This document shows, piece by piece, positions 9,121-17,701 of a DNA stretch of 49,486 nt (positions within the stretch are counted from its first letter, which is position 1; every line of letters starts with the position of its first letter). Under the pieces are notes generated by a model. The model ran no database searches, was not told the origin of the DNA, and was given only the letters and a program-made list of their open reading frames with translations. The stretch covers positions 1 to 49,486 of the forward strand of contig CALXRG010000018.1 in assembly GCA_944390825.1 (NCBI GenBank), written 5' to 3'. The translations under genes were made by a program, and so were the position numbers. Source of the stretch: an uncultured Akkermansia sp. (lineage in GTDB: Bacteria > Verrucomicrobiota > Verrucomicrobiia > Verrucomicrobiales > Akkermansiaceae).

Positions 9121-10518
9121 TCAGAGGAGGTGGCCCATGCGGTCGCGTTTGGTTTCCATGTAGCGGCGGTTGTCGTCGTTGGCTGGGATGCTGATGGGGA
9201 CTTGCTCGACGATGTCGAGCCCGTGCCCGGAAAGTCCGACGATTTTGCGCGGGTTGTTGGTGAGCAGTCTCAGGTGGCGTACACCAAGGTCGCGCAGGAT
9301 CTGGGCGCCGATGCCGTAGTCGCGCAGGTCGGGGGAGAATCCGAGTTTGATGTTGGCGTCGACGGTGTCCAGCCCTTGTTCCTGGAGTTTGTAGGCGTGC
9401 AGCTTGGCGGATAGCCCGATGCCGCGTCCTTCCTGGCGCAGGTAGAGAATGACGCCTCCTTCCTGGGCGATGCGGCGCATGGCGGCGTGCAGCTGGCTGC
9501 CGCAGTCGCAGCGGCGGCTGGCAAAGACGTCGCCGGTGAGGCATTCGCTGTGCACTCGGCAGAGTACGGGTTTGTCCGGGTCGATGTCGCCATGCACGAG
9601 GGCCAGGTGGGTTTGGCCGTCTACCTTGGAGTGGTAGGCGTGACAGACGAATTCGCCGAAGTCAGTCGGCAGTTTGACGGTTTCTTCCCGTTCGACGAGG
9701 GTTTCGGTGTGCTGGCGGTATTCGATGATTTGGGCCAGGGAGCAGGCTTTGAGGTCGTACTGCTTTTGGAAGCTGCCAAGCTCGCCGAGACGGGCCATGG
9801 TGCCGTCTTCTTTCATGATTTCGCAGCAGACGCCGACAGGTTCCATGCCGGCAATGCGCAGCAGGTCGACTGTGGCTTCGGTGTGTCCGGCACGGCGCAG
9901 GACGCCGCCTTCCCGGGCTCGGAGGGGAAAACAGTGGCCGGGTTGGACAAAGTCGTCGAGTGTTGCTTTGGGATCGGCCAGTTTGATGGTGGTGATGGAA
10001 CGCTCGAAGGCGCTGATGCCGGTGGTGGTGCCTTCTTTGGCGTCAACGCTGACGGTGAAGGCGGTGTGGTGTTTTTCTGTGTTGTGCTGGGCTTGCATGG
10101 GCAGGCCGAGGCTGTCAACGCGCTCCGGGGCCATGGGGACGCAGATGAGGCCGCGGGCGTGCGTGGCCATGAAGTTGATGTTTTGGGGGGTGGCAAACTG
10201 GCCTGCGCAGATGAGGTCGGCTTCGTTTTCGCGGCTGGGGTCGTCGGTGACGAGGATGAGTTTGCCCATGCGCAGATCTTCGATGACGGCTTCCAGGGCT
10301 GAGTAGGTGATGGGATCCGGACCGTCTGCTACGGGAACGGAGCTGCCGCCTTTTACGATGGGTGCCTGGCGGGTGGTGGCTGTGTTTTCCCGTGGGGTGG
10401 CCGGGGGTGTTGTGGCTTGGGGTGTCAGTTCCATGCCGCTGACGGCGGCGTCGCAGGAGCTGATGAAGTCGTTGATGTCAAAGACTCCGTTTTTTTGCTG
10501 AAATTCGACGTGTTTCAT
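9121..10518 (-). CDS. ribBA: Bifunctional DHBP synthase / GTP cyclohydrolase II
   Basis: Catalyses the two committed steps of riboflavin synthesis: ribulose 5-phosphate to 3,4-dihydroxy-2-butanone 4-phosphate (N-terminal half) and GTP to the diaminopyrimidine (C-terminal half). The RibB part shows DDPSRENEADLI and RAGHTEA. The RibA part shows the zinc cysteines in the segment SECLTGDVFASRRCDCGSQL and the GTP-site motif RQEGRGIGL. The 465-residue length is about 60 longer than typical because of an N-terminal extension rich in Thr, Pro and Ala (about 1-65). A shorter start at MELTPQ (residue 29) is possible. The gene lies 76 bases after glnS. I see no FMN riboswitch in front; only a GC-rich hairpin is there. 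Confidence 0.95.
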   Translation of the reverse strand: MKHVEFQQKNGVFDINDFISSCDAAVSGMELTPQATTPPATPRENTATTRQAPIVKGGSSVPVADGPDPITYSALEAVIEDLRMGKLILVTDDPSRENEADLICAGQFATPQNINFMATHARGLICVPMAPERVDSLGLPMQAQHNTEKHHTAFTVSVDAKEGTTTGISAFERSITTIKLADPKATLDDFVQPGHCFPLRAREGGVLRRAGHTEATVDLLRIAGMEPVGVCCEIMKEDGTMARLGELGSFQKQYDLKACSLAQIIEYRQHTETLVEREETVKLPTDFGEFVCHAYHSKVDGQTHLALVHGDIDPDKPVLCRVHSECLTGDVFASRRCDCGSQLHAAMRRIAQEGGVILYLRQEGRGIGLSAKLHAYKLQEQGLDTVDANIKLGFSPDLRDYGIGAQILRDLGVRHLRLLTNNPRKIVGLSGHGLDIVEQVPISIPANDDNRRYMETKRDRMGHLL

Positions 10519-10533
10519 TCGGAAGGGGGAACG

Positions 10534-10587
10534 CGCCGCGCGGTTGGTGGCGTGTGGGGTGGGGGGATTGAGACGCCCCGCGCGGCG
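10534..10587 (-). other. GC-rich hairpin between glnS and ribBA
   Basis: CGCCGCGCGG (10534-10543) pairs perfectly with CCGCGCGGCG (10578-10587) across a 34-base loop. It may attenuate read-through from glnS into ribBA. No T-run follows. Confidence 0.4.
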
Positions 10588-10594
10588 ACGAAGC

Positions 10595-12271
10595 TTATTT
10601 GTTGATTTTTGCCCAGGAGTCGCGCAGTCCGACTGATCGGTTGAAGACGGGGTGCTCGGGGCTGTGGTCGTAGCGGTCGGCTACAAAGTAGCCGGTGCGT
10701 TCAAATTGGCAGAGGAATTCGTTCGGGGCGGCGGCCAGTGCCGGTTCAACCATGGCGTCTTTGAGCACGGTGAGTGATTCGGCGTTGAGTGAGGCCAGGA
10801 AGCCGTCGGGATTTGCGTCCGGCGCTTCGTCTTTGAACAGCCGGTCGTAGAGGCGCACTTCGGCCCGTACGCCGTACTTGGCGGAGACCCAGTGGATGGC
10901 GCCTTTGCATTTGATGCCTTCGGGCGGGTTGGCTCCTACTGTGCCGGGGATGATTTCCGCCCGCACTTCCGTGACGTCGCCGGTGCTGTTGAGTTCGTGA
11001 CCGGTGGCGATGATGCAGTAGCCTCCGCGCAGACGTACGCAGACGCCGGGGGAGAGGCGTTTGTATTTCTTCGGGGGTTCGACCATGAAGTCGTCTTTGT
11101 CAATCCAGACCTCGCGGGTCAGGGTGACTTTGCGGGTGCCCAGTTCGGGTTTTTCGGGGTTGATGACGACGTCTACTTCTTCCTCAAAGTCGTCGGGTAC
11201 GTTGGTGAGGATGAGTTTGAGGGGCTTCAGGACGGCCATGCGGCGCTCGGCGTGTTCGTTGAGTTCGCTGCGGACGGCGTTTTCCAGGCGGGCGACGTCG
11301 GTGTTGCCGTTGAATTTGGTAATGCCGACGCCTTCGCAGAAGTCTACAATGGCTTTGGCGGGGTAGCCGCGGCGGCGCATGCCGCAGATGGTGGGCATGC
11401 GGGGATCATCCCAGCCGGCAACGTAGCCTTCTTCTACCATTTGGCGCAGCTTGCGCTTGCTCATGACGGTGTAGGTGATGTTGAGACGGGAGAACTCGCG
11501 CTGCTTCGGGCGGGAGGGGACGGGGCAGTTGTCGATGACCCAGTCGTAGAGCGGACGGTGGTTTTCAAACTCCAGGGTGCACAGGGAGTGGGTGATGTGT
11601 TCCCAGGCGTCTTCCAGTGGGTGCGCGAAGTCGTACATCGGGTAGATGCACCAGCTGGTGCCGGTGTTGTGGTGGCTGTCGTAGGAGATGCGGTAGATGA
11701 CGGGGTCGCGCATGTTCATGTTGCTGCTGGCCAGGTCGATTTTGGCTCGCAGGACGGCGGCGCCTTCGGGGTATTTGCCGGCTTTCATGGCCTCGAACTT
11801 GGCGAGGTTTTCTTCTGCGGAGCTGTCGCGGAAGGGGGAGGGGGTGCCGGGGGTGTGCAGGTCGCCGCGCTGTTTGCGCATGGTTTCGCGATCCTGTTCG
11901 TCGACGTAGGCCAGTCCTTTCCTGATGAGGTGGACGGCGCAGTCGTAGTAGAAGTCAAAGATGTTGGAGGCCCAGTAGAGGTGCTCGCCCCAGTCGAAAC
12001 CAAGCCAGCGGATGTCTTCCTGGATGGAGTTGACGAATTCGATGTCTTCCTTGCAGGGGTTGGTGTCGTCGAAGCGCAGGTGGCATACGGCTCCCAGATG
12101 GGCGTATTCTTTCGCTATGCCGAAGTCCAGGCAGATGGCCTTGGCATGGCCAATGTGCAGGTAGCCGTTCGGTTCCGGAGGAAAGCGGGTGATGGGCGCT
12201 TTGCAGACGCCTTCTGCCAGGTCTTTGGCGACAATCTCTCGAATAAAGTCTAGTTTCTCCTCGTTTGCCAT
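10595..12271 (-). CDS. glnS: Glutaminyl-tRNA synthetase
   Basis: Class I aminoacyl-tRNA synthetase charging tRNA-Gln with glutamine; 558 residues, the usual size. The HIGH signature is in PNGYLHIGHAKA (residues 34-45) and the KMSKS-type loop reads VMSKRKL. Other GlnRS-specific blocks are visible: FRFDDTNP-like LRFDDTNPCKEDIEFV, YDFAHPLEDAWEHITHSLCT, and the C-terminal anticodon-binding barrels ending RDSWAKINK. The ATG at 12271 follows a promoter at a distance of only 7 bases, with no Shine-Dalgarno, which supports this start and suggests a leaderless mRNA. Direct charging by GlnRS means the organism need not use the GatCAB route for glutamine. Confidence 0.98.
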   Translation of the reverse strand: MANEEKLDFIREIVAKDLAEGVCKAPITRFPPEPNGYLHIGHAKAICLDFGIAKEYAHLGAVCHLRFDDTNPCKEDIEFVNSIQEDIRWLGFDWGEHLYWASNIFDFYYDCAVHLIRKGLAYVDEQDRETMRKQRGDLHTPGTPSPFRDSSAEENLAKFEAMKAGKYPEGAAVLRAKIDLASSNMNMRDPVIYRISYDSHHNTGTSWCIYPMYDFAHPLEDAWEHITHSLCTLEFENHRPLYDWVIDNCPVPSRPKQREFSRLNITYTVMSKRKLRQMVEEGYVAGWDDPRMPTICGMRRRGYPAKAIVDFCEGVGITKFNGNTDVARLENAVRSELNEHAERRMAVLKPLKLILTNVPDDFEEEVDVVINPEKPELGTRKVTLTREVWIDKDDFMVEPPKKYKRLSPGVCVRLRGGYCIIATGHELNSTGDVTEVRAEIIPGTVGANPPEGIKCKGAIHWVSAKYGVRAEVRLYDRLFKDEAPDANPDGFLASLNAESLTVLKDAMVEPALAAAPNEFLCQFERTGYFVADRYDHSPEHPVFNRSVGLRDSWAKINK

Positions 12272-12278
12272 GCGCGGA

Positions 12279-12307
12279 ATTGTACTCTGCTTTCCGCGCT
12301 AAATCAA
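12279..12307 (-). promoter_or_regulatory. glnS promoter, leaderless geometry
   Basis: TTGATT (12307-12302), 17 bp, TACAAT (12284-12279), then 7 bases to the ATG at 12271. Transcription would start at or within a base of the start codon. Confidence 0.75.
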
Positions 12308-12313
12308 GCGAAT

Positions 12314-13366
12314 TCACGGGGATGACGAACTTTGGGTGGGTGGGTTTTTGCGGTGTTTGGCGTTGCTGAGTCGGGTGCGGAGTTCTTCGACGACGGCATG
12401 GGCCTTTAAGCGGTCGATGGCGGTGGTGGGTGTTGGGGGGACGCAGACTTTCAGGGTGTGGGGCAGTTTGGTGATGAGGACTTCCTGCCCGGGGAGGATG
12501 GTGCCGGCGTAGTCGCCGTCGAGTTGGTAGGCCAGGTTCTCTTCGGCCCGGATGATGCCGGTGTTGAGTTGGCGGAATTGGGCTCCTTCGGTGCTGTTGC
12601 GGTTGGTGCCGCCCTGTTGCAGCATGCTGGAGAGGACTTCCATGAGGATGCCGGTGCTGCCCTGCTGGAACATGACGGCGTCCAGCAGGCCGTCGTCCGG
12701 TTCGGCGTTGGCAAAGAGCATGGCTTCTCCTCCGTAGCGTTTGCCGTTGCCCAGGATGAGTTGGGTGCCGGTGAGTTCTTCGCTTCCGGGCAGGGTGAGG
12801 GTGATGACGGCGTGGCGCTCGGTGGCAGCCTGCATGGCGGTGATGACGTGGGCGGCGGCGCCCAGGGTGCGTTTCAGGCGTGGCGTGATGAGTTGGATGA
12901 TGCGGGCATCCGGGCCGAAGCCGGCCATTTGCAGGAAGGGTTTGCCATCGATGGTGAAGATGTCTATTTGCCGGTAGCTGTGACTGAGCATGGCTTGCAG
13001 TGCTATGGCGTAGCAGCGGGAGCCGATGCCCAGTTCCCGAGCGAAGACGTTCATGGTGCCGCTGGGCAGGATGCCCAGGGCGGTCTCGGTGCCGATGAGG
13101 CTTTGGGCTGCGGTCATCAGGGTGCCGTCGCCTCCAGCAACGGCTACGATGGGGGTACAGGTATCCGCGAGGCGGCGGGCTTGCTGCTGCATGTCCGCCG
13201 GTGTGTCGCAGGGGATGGGGCGGAAGCTGTTTTCTTGGGCCCGTAGCCAACGGTTGAGGAGGGCGCGGAAGTGGCGCCCTGCTTTCATGTTGATTAGCAG
13301 GGGGATGGGTTGCTCCGGCTGTTGAAGGGGTGCTGCTGCTTTGCTGGCGGGGGTGCGGGGGGGCAT
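12314..13366 (-). CDS. Diacylglycerol/lipid kinase family protein
   Basis: A 350-residue protein with the DAGK catalytic domain (N-terminal about 130 residues): VAVAGGDGTLMTAAQSL carries the nucleotide-binding GGDGT, followed by LGILPSGTMNVFARELGI. The C-terminal beta-sandwich includes GNGKRYGGEAMLFANAEPDDGLLD and a DG(D) element in YQLDGDYAG, as in YegS/DgkB. It likely phosphorylates a lipid such as diacylglycerol or phosphatidylglycerol at the inner face of the membrane. I chose the ATG at 13366; longer readings run into the low-complexity region behind cdsA. It follows cdsA on the same strand, which is consistent with phospholipid metabolism. Confidence 0.88.
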   Translation of the reverse strand: MPPRTPASKAAAPLQQPEQPIPLLINMKAGRHFRALLNRWLRAQENSFRPIPCDTPADMQQQARRLADTCTPIVAVAGGDGTLMTAAQSLIGTETALGILPSGTMNVFARELGIGSRCYAIALQAMLSHSYRQIDIFTIDGKPFLQMAGFGPDARIIQLITPRLKRTLGAAAHVITAMQAATERHAVITLTLPGSEELTGTQLILGNGKRYGGEAMLFANAEPDDGLLDAVMFQQGSTGILMEVLSSMLQQGGTNRNSTEGAQFRQLNTGIIRAEENLAYQLDGDYAGTILPGQEVLITKLPHTLKVCVPPTPTTAIDRLKAHAVVEELRTRLSNAKHRKNPPTQSSSSP

Positions 13367-13476
13367 GGTGTGCGGTCTTCGGTCAGCCTGGTGGGGAGAG
13401 CCCTGGGGAGCGAGACCCCGGGAGGAGCGGCACGGCGGGGCAGGGCGGGTTCCGTTGCTTCCTCTTTTGCTTCTGT

Positions 13477-13519
13477 GCTGCTTTTGCTTTTTGCTGCTTT
13501 TTGCTGCTTTTTGCTGCTT
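13477..13519. repeat. Decanucleotide tandem repeat behind cdsA
   Basis: GCTGCTTTTT occurs at 13493-13502 and 13503-13512, with a partial copy at 13513-13519 that runs into the cdsA stop codon, and a degenerate copy at 13477-13492. This slippage-prone block is directly at the 3' end of cdsA. Confidence 0.8.
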
Positions 13520-14414
13520 AGAGGCTTGCCAGGGGAATGATGGCAAGCAGGCAGAAGTAGAAGGAAAGGGTGAAGGAGGGGGAGTCAATGAGATCGAAGA
13601 TGCCGCCGATGCCGGGAAGCAGTGAGCCGCTGTCTTTGACGGCGAGTCCGCGCTTGATCATCGAGCCTGCCAGGTCTCCCCAGACGGCCAGAACAAAGAG
13701 GACGGGGGTGATGCTCAGGGAGAAGACGGCCGGGCTGAGTCCCAGGAGGGCTTCGGAGCCGGGCAGAAGCCAGATTGCCAGGGGGTAGGCGCAGAGGTTG
13801 GTGATGATGAAGGAGCCGAGGATGCCTTCCCAGGTTTTCTTGGGTGATACGGTGGGGCTGAACTTGCGCGAGATGAATTTGCCTCCCATCAGGATGCCGG
13901 AGACGTAGGCCCAGATGTCGCTCATTTTGGTGACGAGGACGAGCCACAGGACCAGATAGATTTCATCCATGGTGATGCCCAGGAAGGCGAAGCTCATGAG
14001 CCAGACCGGGTAGACGAAGGCCAGGAGGGTTTGGGCTGTGCCGCTGAGGGCTGTCGCGCCATCCCGCCCGCCGTAGTCCATGCGGAAGAGCTGGCGGATG
14101 AAGGCCAGCAGGGTGAAGGCGACGAGGTAGGTCACCATGAAGGAGAGCAGGGTGCTGCTGCTCAGTTTCCCGCACATTCCTGCTGTGAGGAGGAGGGGAT
14201 AGAGCCAGCCGCCAAGCAGGATGAGGGGGCGATCCGCCTGTTGCTTTTTTTCGGCGAGCATGCGGAACCATTCCCAGGTGGTCAGGAGGCACAGGAGGGT
14301 GATGAGCAGGGCGTAGCCGATGGGCTCGTTCCAGGCGATGGTGCCGCCGAGGATGCCCAGCAGGATAACGGTGCTCAGGGTGCGCTCCAGAAAGGTTTTT
14401 GTTTTCGGTGTCAT
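13518..14414 (-). CDS. cdsA: Phosphatidate cytidylyltransferase
   Basis: Makes CDP-diacylglycerol from phosphatidate and CTP at the inner membrane, the entry point to phospholipids. The 298-residue protein is mostly hydrophobic, with about eight membrane segments. The family signature lies near the C-terminus: GDLAGSMIKRGLAVKDSGSL followed by PGIGGIFDLIDS. The upstream SDIWAYVSGILMGG and SPKKTWEG blocks are also conserved. The start is the ATG at 14414; the longer reading overlaps the fumarase terminator. The stop codon lies within the decanucleotide repeat. The lipid kinase gene follows. Confidence 0.95.
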   Translation of the reverse strand: MTPKTKTFLERTLSTVILLGILGGTIAWNEPIGYALLITLLCLLTTWEWFRMLAEKKQQADRPLILLGGWLYPLLLTAGMCGKLSSSTLLSFMVTYLVAFTLLAFIRQLFRMDYGGRDGATALSGTAQTLLAFVYPVWLMSFAFLGITMDEIYLVLWLVLVTKMSDIWAYVSGILMGGKFISRKFSPTVSPKKTWEGILGSFIITNLCAYPLAIWLLPGSEALLGLSPAVFSLSITPVLFVLAVWGDLAGSMIKRGLAVKDSGSLLPGIGGIFDLIDSPSFTLSFYFCLLAIIPLASL

Positions 14415-14470
14415 ATGCGCGGGGGGTGCTTGGTGGGTGGTGGAAAGGAATGGGGGATGGGCTGAGGCAA

Positions 14471-14501
14471 AGCGGCGGAGCCTGGGATAGGCTCCGCCGC
14501 T
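14471..14501 (-). terminator. Terminator of the fumarase gene
   Basis: AGCGGCGGAGCC (14471-14482) and GGCTCCGCCGCT (14490-14501) form a perfect 12-bp stem with a 7-base loop, starting 15 bases past the fumarase stop. Only a short T-run follows on the minus strand. Confidence 0.75.
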
Positions 14502-14515
14502 GGTCTGAAGCCGGA

Positions 14516-16168
14516 TCAGTGGCTGCTGCAGAGGGCGCATCCCCAGCCGGCGCGGATGTCGGCGAAGAAGTCATGCCCCTTGTCGTCCACGAGGATGTAG
14601 GCGGGGAAGTCCTTGACGGTGATCTTCCAGATGGCTTCCATGCCAAGCTCGGGATACTCCACGCACTCGATGGAGGTGATGCAGTTCCTGGCGAGGTCGG
14701 CTGCGACACCGCCGATGGAGCCGAGGTAGAAGCCGCCGTATTTCTGGCAGGCGTCGGTGACGCATTGGGCGCGGTTGCCTTTGGCGATCATGATCATGCT
14801 GCCGCCGTGGCTTTGGAAGAGGTCAACGTAGGAGTCCATGCGGCCGGCGGTGGTGGGGCCAAAGGAGCCGGAGGGGTAGCCTGCGGGTGTTTTGGCGGGG
14901 CCTGCGTAGTAGATGGGATGGTCCTTGATGTACTGGGGCAGGTCTTTGCCGGCGTCAAGGAGTTCTTTGAGCTTGGCGTGGGCGATGTCGCGCCCGACGA
15001 TGATGGTGCCGGTGAGTGAGAGCCGGGTCTTGACGGGGTACTGGCTGAGCTCGGCGAGTACTTCTTTCATCGGCCGGTCCAGATTGATGGGTACGCCCGC
15101 ACTCTTGGTTTCCCGCAGCTCGGCCGGGATGTATTTGCCCGGGTCGTATTCCAGTTCTTCGATGAAGATGCCTTCCGGGGTGATTTTGGCCTTGGCGTTG
15201 CGGTCAGCGGAGCAGGAGACGCCCAGGGCTACCGGGCAGGAGGCGCCGTGGCGCGGCAGGCGTACAACCCGTACGTCCAGTGCAAACCATTTGCCGCCGA
15301 ATTGGGCTCCCAGGCCGAGTTTCTCGGCTTCTTTCTTGAGTTCGGCTTCGAGCTCGAGGTCGCGGAAGGCGCGGCCATGTTCGTTGCCGGAGGTGGGCAG
15401 GCTGTCGTAGTATTTGGTCGAGGCGAGTTTGACGGTTTTGAGGCAGAGCTCAGCACTTGTGCCGCCTACGACGAAGGCGACGTGGTAGGGCGGGCAGGCC
15501 GCGGTGCCCAGTGTGCTCATCTTTTCGACCATGAACTTCTTGAGCGAGGCCGGGTTGAGCAGGGCTTTGGTCTCCTGATAGAGGTAGGTCTTGTTGGCCG
15601 AGCCGCCGCCTTTTGCGATGAAGAGGAAGCTGTACTCCATGCCGTGATCAGTGGCGAAGAGGTCGATCTGGGCGGGGAGGTTCGTGCCGGTGTTGATCTC
15701 TTTGTACATGTCCAGCGCGACGTTTTGGGAGTAGCGCAGGTTGTTTTTGGTGTAGCAGTCATAGGCGCCGCGGGAGATTTGCTCGGCGTCGTTGAAGCCG
15801 GTCCAGACTTGCTGGCCTTTCTTGCCGACGCAGATGGCGGTGCCGGTGTCCTGGCAGAGGGGCAGCACGCCCATGGCGGCGACTTCGGCGTTGCGCAGCA
15901 TGGTCAGAGCGACGCTTTTGTCGTTTTCCGAGGCTTCGGGGTCGCTCAGGATGCTTTGTACTTGCCTGAGGTGCTCGGGGCGCAGGAAGAAGGCGACGTC
16001 GTGCCAGGCGGTTTCTGCCAGCAGGCGCAGGCCCTCGGGCTCGATTTTGAGTATTGGTTTGCCTTCAAACTCCCCTACGCTCACGTAGTCTTTGGTGAGC
16101 AGGCGGTATTTGGTGGTGTCTTCCCCCATGGGGAACATTTCCTGATAGACAAAAGGAGGTGTTGCCAT
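14516..16168 (-). CDS. fumA: Fumarate hydratase, class I (iron-sulfur)
   Basis: Interconverts fumarate and malate in the TCA cycle or its reductive branch; 550 residues, the length of E. coli FumA/FumB. The three cysteines that bind the [4Fe-4S] cluster are in place: C105 in [11 protein letters not shown]225 in TAACPPYHV and C319 in GVSCSADRN. The C-terminal swivelling domain contains [15 protein letters not shown] and [11 protein letters not shown]. The class is oxygen-sensitive, which fits an anaerobe or microaerophile making succinate. It is a single-gene unit, with its own terminator downstream and the upstream gene's terminator just before it. Confidence 0.96.
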   Translation of the reverse strand: MATPPFVYQEMFPMGEDTTKYRLLTKDYVSVGEFEGKPILKIEPEGLRLLAETAWHDVAFFLRPEHLRQVQSILSDPEASENDKSVALTMLRNAEVAAMGVLPLCQDTGTAICVGKKGQQVWTGFNDAEQISRGAYDCYTKNNLRYSQNVALDMYKEINTGTNLPAQIDLFATDHGMEYSFLFIAKGGGSANKTYLYQETKALLNPASLKKFMVEKMSTLGTAACPPYHVAFVVGGTSAELCLKTVKLASTKYYDSLPTSGNEHGRAFRDLELEAELKKEAEKLGLGAQFGGKWFALDVRVVRLPRHGASCPVALGVSCSADRNAKAKITPEGIFIEELEYDPGKYIPAELRETKSAGVPINLDRPMKEVLAELSQYPVKTRLSLTGTIIVGRDIAHAKLKELLDAGKDLPQYIKDHPIYYAGPAKTPAGYPSGSFGPTTAGRMDSYVDLFQSHGGSMIMIAKGNRAQCVTDACQKYGGFYLGSIGGVAADLARNCITSIECVEYPELGMEAIWKITVKDFPAYILVDDKGHDFFADIRAGWGCALCSSH

Positions 16169-16201
16169 AACGCTGTCCTATTTACCATGTTCAGTGCCAA
16201 A

Positions 16202-16226
16202 AAGCGAGCACAAAATGTGCTCGCTT
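16202..16226 (-). terminator. Rho-independent terminator of the YqhD/BdhA-type gene
   Basis: AAGCGAGCACA (16202-16212) pairs with TGTGCTCGCTT (16216-16226), an 11-bp stem with a 3-base loop; the minus strand continues into a run of five Ts. It lies about 75 bases past the stop of the dehydrogenase gene. Confidence 0.85.
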
Positions 16227-16302
16227 CCGGTATGGCCAGATTCGGGCGGATAAGCCCGGGAAACGGGCAGGTGCGGTGGCTGCCCGGTGGTTCAGGTGCA
16301 GC

Positions 16303-17493
16303 TCATGGGGCGACGGCCGCCCGCAGGATGGCTTCTGCTTCCCGGGCGTTGAAGGGGTAGATGCCCAGGAGGGTGTTGCCGGGGCCGCCGCTGCGCTGGC
16401 AGGCGCTTTCGGCCATGCGGGTGAAGTTGGCGTCGGCCGGGATGCCAAGCTCTTGCATGGTCTGGGGCAGGCCGATGGCCCGGTACCAGGAGCGCAGGCG
16501 CGCGATGCCTTCGCGAATGACGGCTTCGGTGTTGCGGCTCGGGGTGACGCCCATCACGTTGGTGGCCCATTGGTAGAAGATGCCGGGGTTGTGCGGCCAG
16601 GTGGCTTCCATGTACGGCGGCACGATGACGGCGAGGCCTGCTCCGTGCGGTACGTCGTAGACGGCGCTCAGCTCGTGCTCCAGCATGTGGCAGGCCCAGC
16701 TTTGCTCGCGGCCGATGCCGAGCAGGTCGTTGTGCGCGATGGTGCCGCTGAGTCCGAGCTGCCCCCAGGCGTTGAGGTCGGTGGGGTTGGCTGCGAGGAC
16801 CAGTGCCTGCTGCATGATGGTGCGCATGGTGGCTTCGCTCAGGGCGTCGCTCAGCTGGGTGTCCCCGGTGTTGGTGAAGTAGCGCTCAAAGATGTGGCAG
16901 AGCATGTCGCTGGCTCCGTTGGCCATTTGGTTGGGCGGCAGGGTGAGGAAGAGTTCGGGATTGACAATGCTGAGCAGGGGGCGCAGCTTGCTGTGGCCAT
17001 AGCCGAGTTTGAGCTCATGCTCTTCGTCGGTGAGGACGGTGTTGGGGCTGTTTTCACTGCCGGCTGCGGGCAGGGTCAGGATGGTGGCGACGGGAAGTAC
17101 GTCATGCCGGATGTCGTCGATGCAGTCGGTGTAGTATTGCCAGACGTCGATGGGGGCGTGTACGCCCAGGGCGATGCCTTTGGCGGAGTCAATGACGCTG
17201 CCGCCACCGACGGCCAGAACGAGGTCGACCTGCTCACGCCGGCAGAGGTCGATGCCTTTGCGTACGAGGCTGAGGCTGGGATTGGGCTTGACGCCGCTCA
17301 GTTCGATGAAGTCGATGCCGGCGGCTTCCAGCGATGCAACGACGGCGTTGTAGAGTCCGGTGCGTTTGACGCTGCCGCCGCCGTAGTGCAGCAGGACTTT
17401 GCTGGCAAAGGGTTTCAGCAGGGCTCCGATGCGATGATGCTCGCCCGGACCGTAGACGTAGCGGGTGGGGTTGTGGTACTGAAAGTTGAGCAT
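16303..17493 (-). CDS. Iron-containing alcohol dehydrogenase, YqhD/BdhA (butanol dehydrogenase) type
   Basis: A 396-residue cytoplasmic group III alcohol dehydrogenase of the YqhD/BDH branch, which usually reduces a broad range of aldehydes with NADPH. Diagnostic blocks are YGPGEHHRIG at the N-terminus, VLLHYGGGSVKRTGLY, AVGGGSVIDSAKGIALG, TLPAAGSENSPNTVLT, and metal-binding HMLEHELSAVYDVPHGAGLA. It is clearly different from the other two alcohol dehydrogenases in this window. The ATG at 17493 is supported by a promoter 6 bases upstream; longer readings lack support. A strong terminator follows, so it is transcribed alone. Confidence 0.93.
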   Translation of the reverse strand: MLNFQYHNPTRYVYGPGEHHRIGALLKPFASKVLLHYGGGSVKRTGLYNAVVASLEAAGIDFIELSGVKPNPSLSLVRKGIDLCRREQVDLVLAVGGGSVIDSAKGIALGVHAPIDVWQYYTDCIDDIRHDVLPVATILTLPAAGSENSPNTVLTDEEHELKLGYGHSKLRPLLSIVNPELFLTLPPNQMANGASDMLCHIFERYFTNTGDTQLSDALSEATMRTIMQQALVLAANPTDLNAWGQLGLSGTIAHNDLLGIGREQSWACHMLEHELSAVYDVPHGAGLAVIVPPYMEATWPHNPGIFYQWATNVMGVTPSRNTEAVIREGIARLRSWYRAIGLPQTMQELGIPADANFTRMAESACQRSGGPGNTLLGIYPFNAREAEAILRAAVAP

Positions 17494-17499
17494 GCAGGT

Positions 17500-17529
17500 A
17501 TGATATCGCACGGAGGGTGCTGGTTGCAA
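17500..17529 (-). promoter_or_regulatory. Promoter of the YqhD/BdhA-type gene, leaderless geometry
   Basis: TTGCAA (17529-17524), 18 bp, TATCAT (17505-17500), then 6 bases to the ATG at 17493. Confidence 0.6.
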
Positions 17530-17701
17530 GCGGCTTTTACGCCATATCGTGGCTGAGGGGATGATTTGTTGTGCTTGGGTGGGGGCTTTTGGTGGTATGG
17601 GAAAATGCGGCAAGGACCGGGGTAGGTATGCCGGGGCGGGGAGTTGTGCCGTCCGGATGTGTGACGTCCGGATCTTTGCTGAGTATGCGGGTAAGTGGGT
17701 A

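Noticed and set aside
10519..10594. FMN riboswitch before ribBA
   Set aside because: The 76-base gap is too short and lacks the conserved aptamer segments; only a GC hairpin is present.
10892..12253. 453-codon open frame on the plus strand opposite glnS
   Set aside because: Antisense shadow of glnS; no recognisable protein motif.
11955..13250. 431-codon frame on the minus strand across glnS and the lipid kinase gene
   Set aside because: Arg/His/Pro-rich translation in a shifted frame of two real genes.
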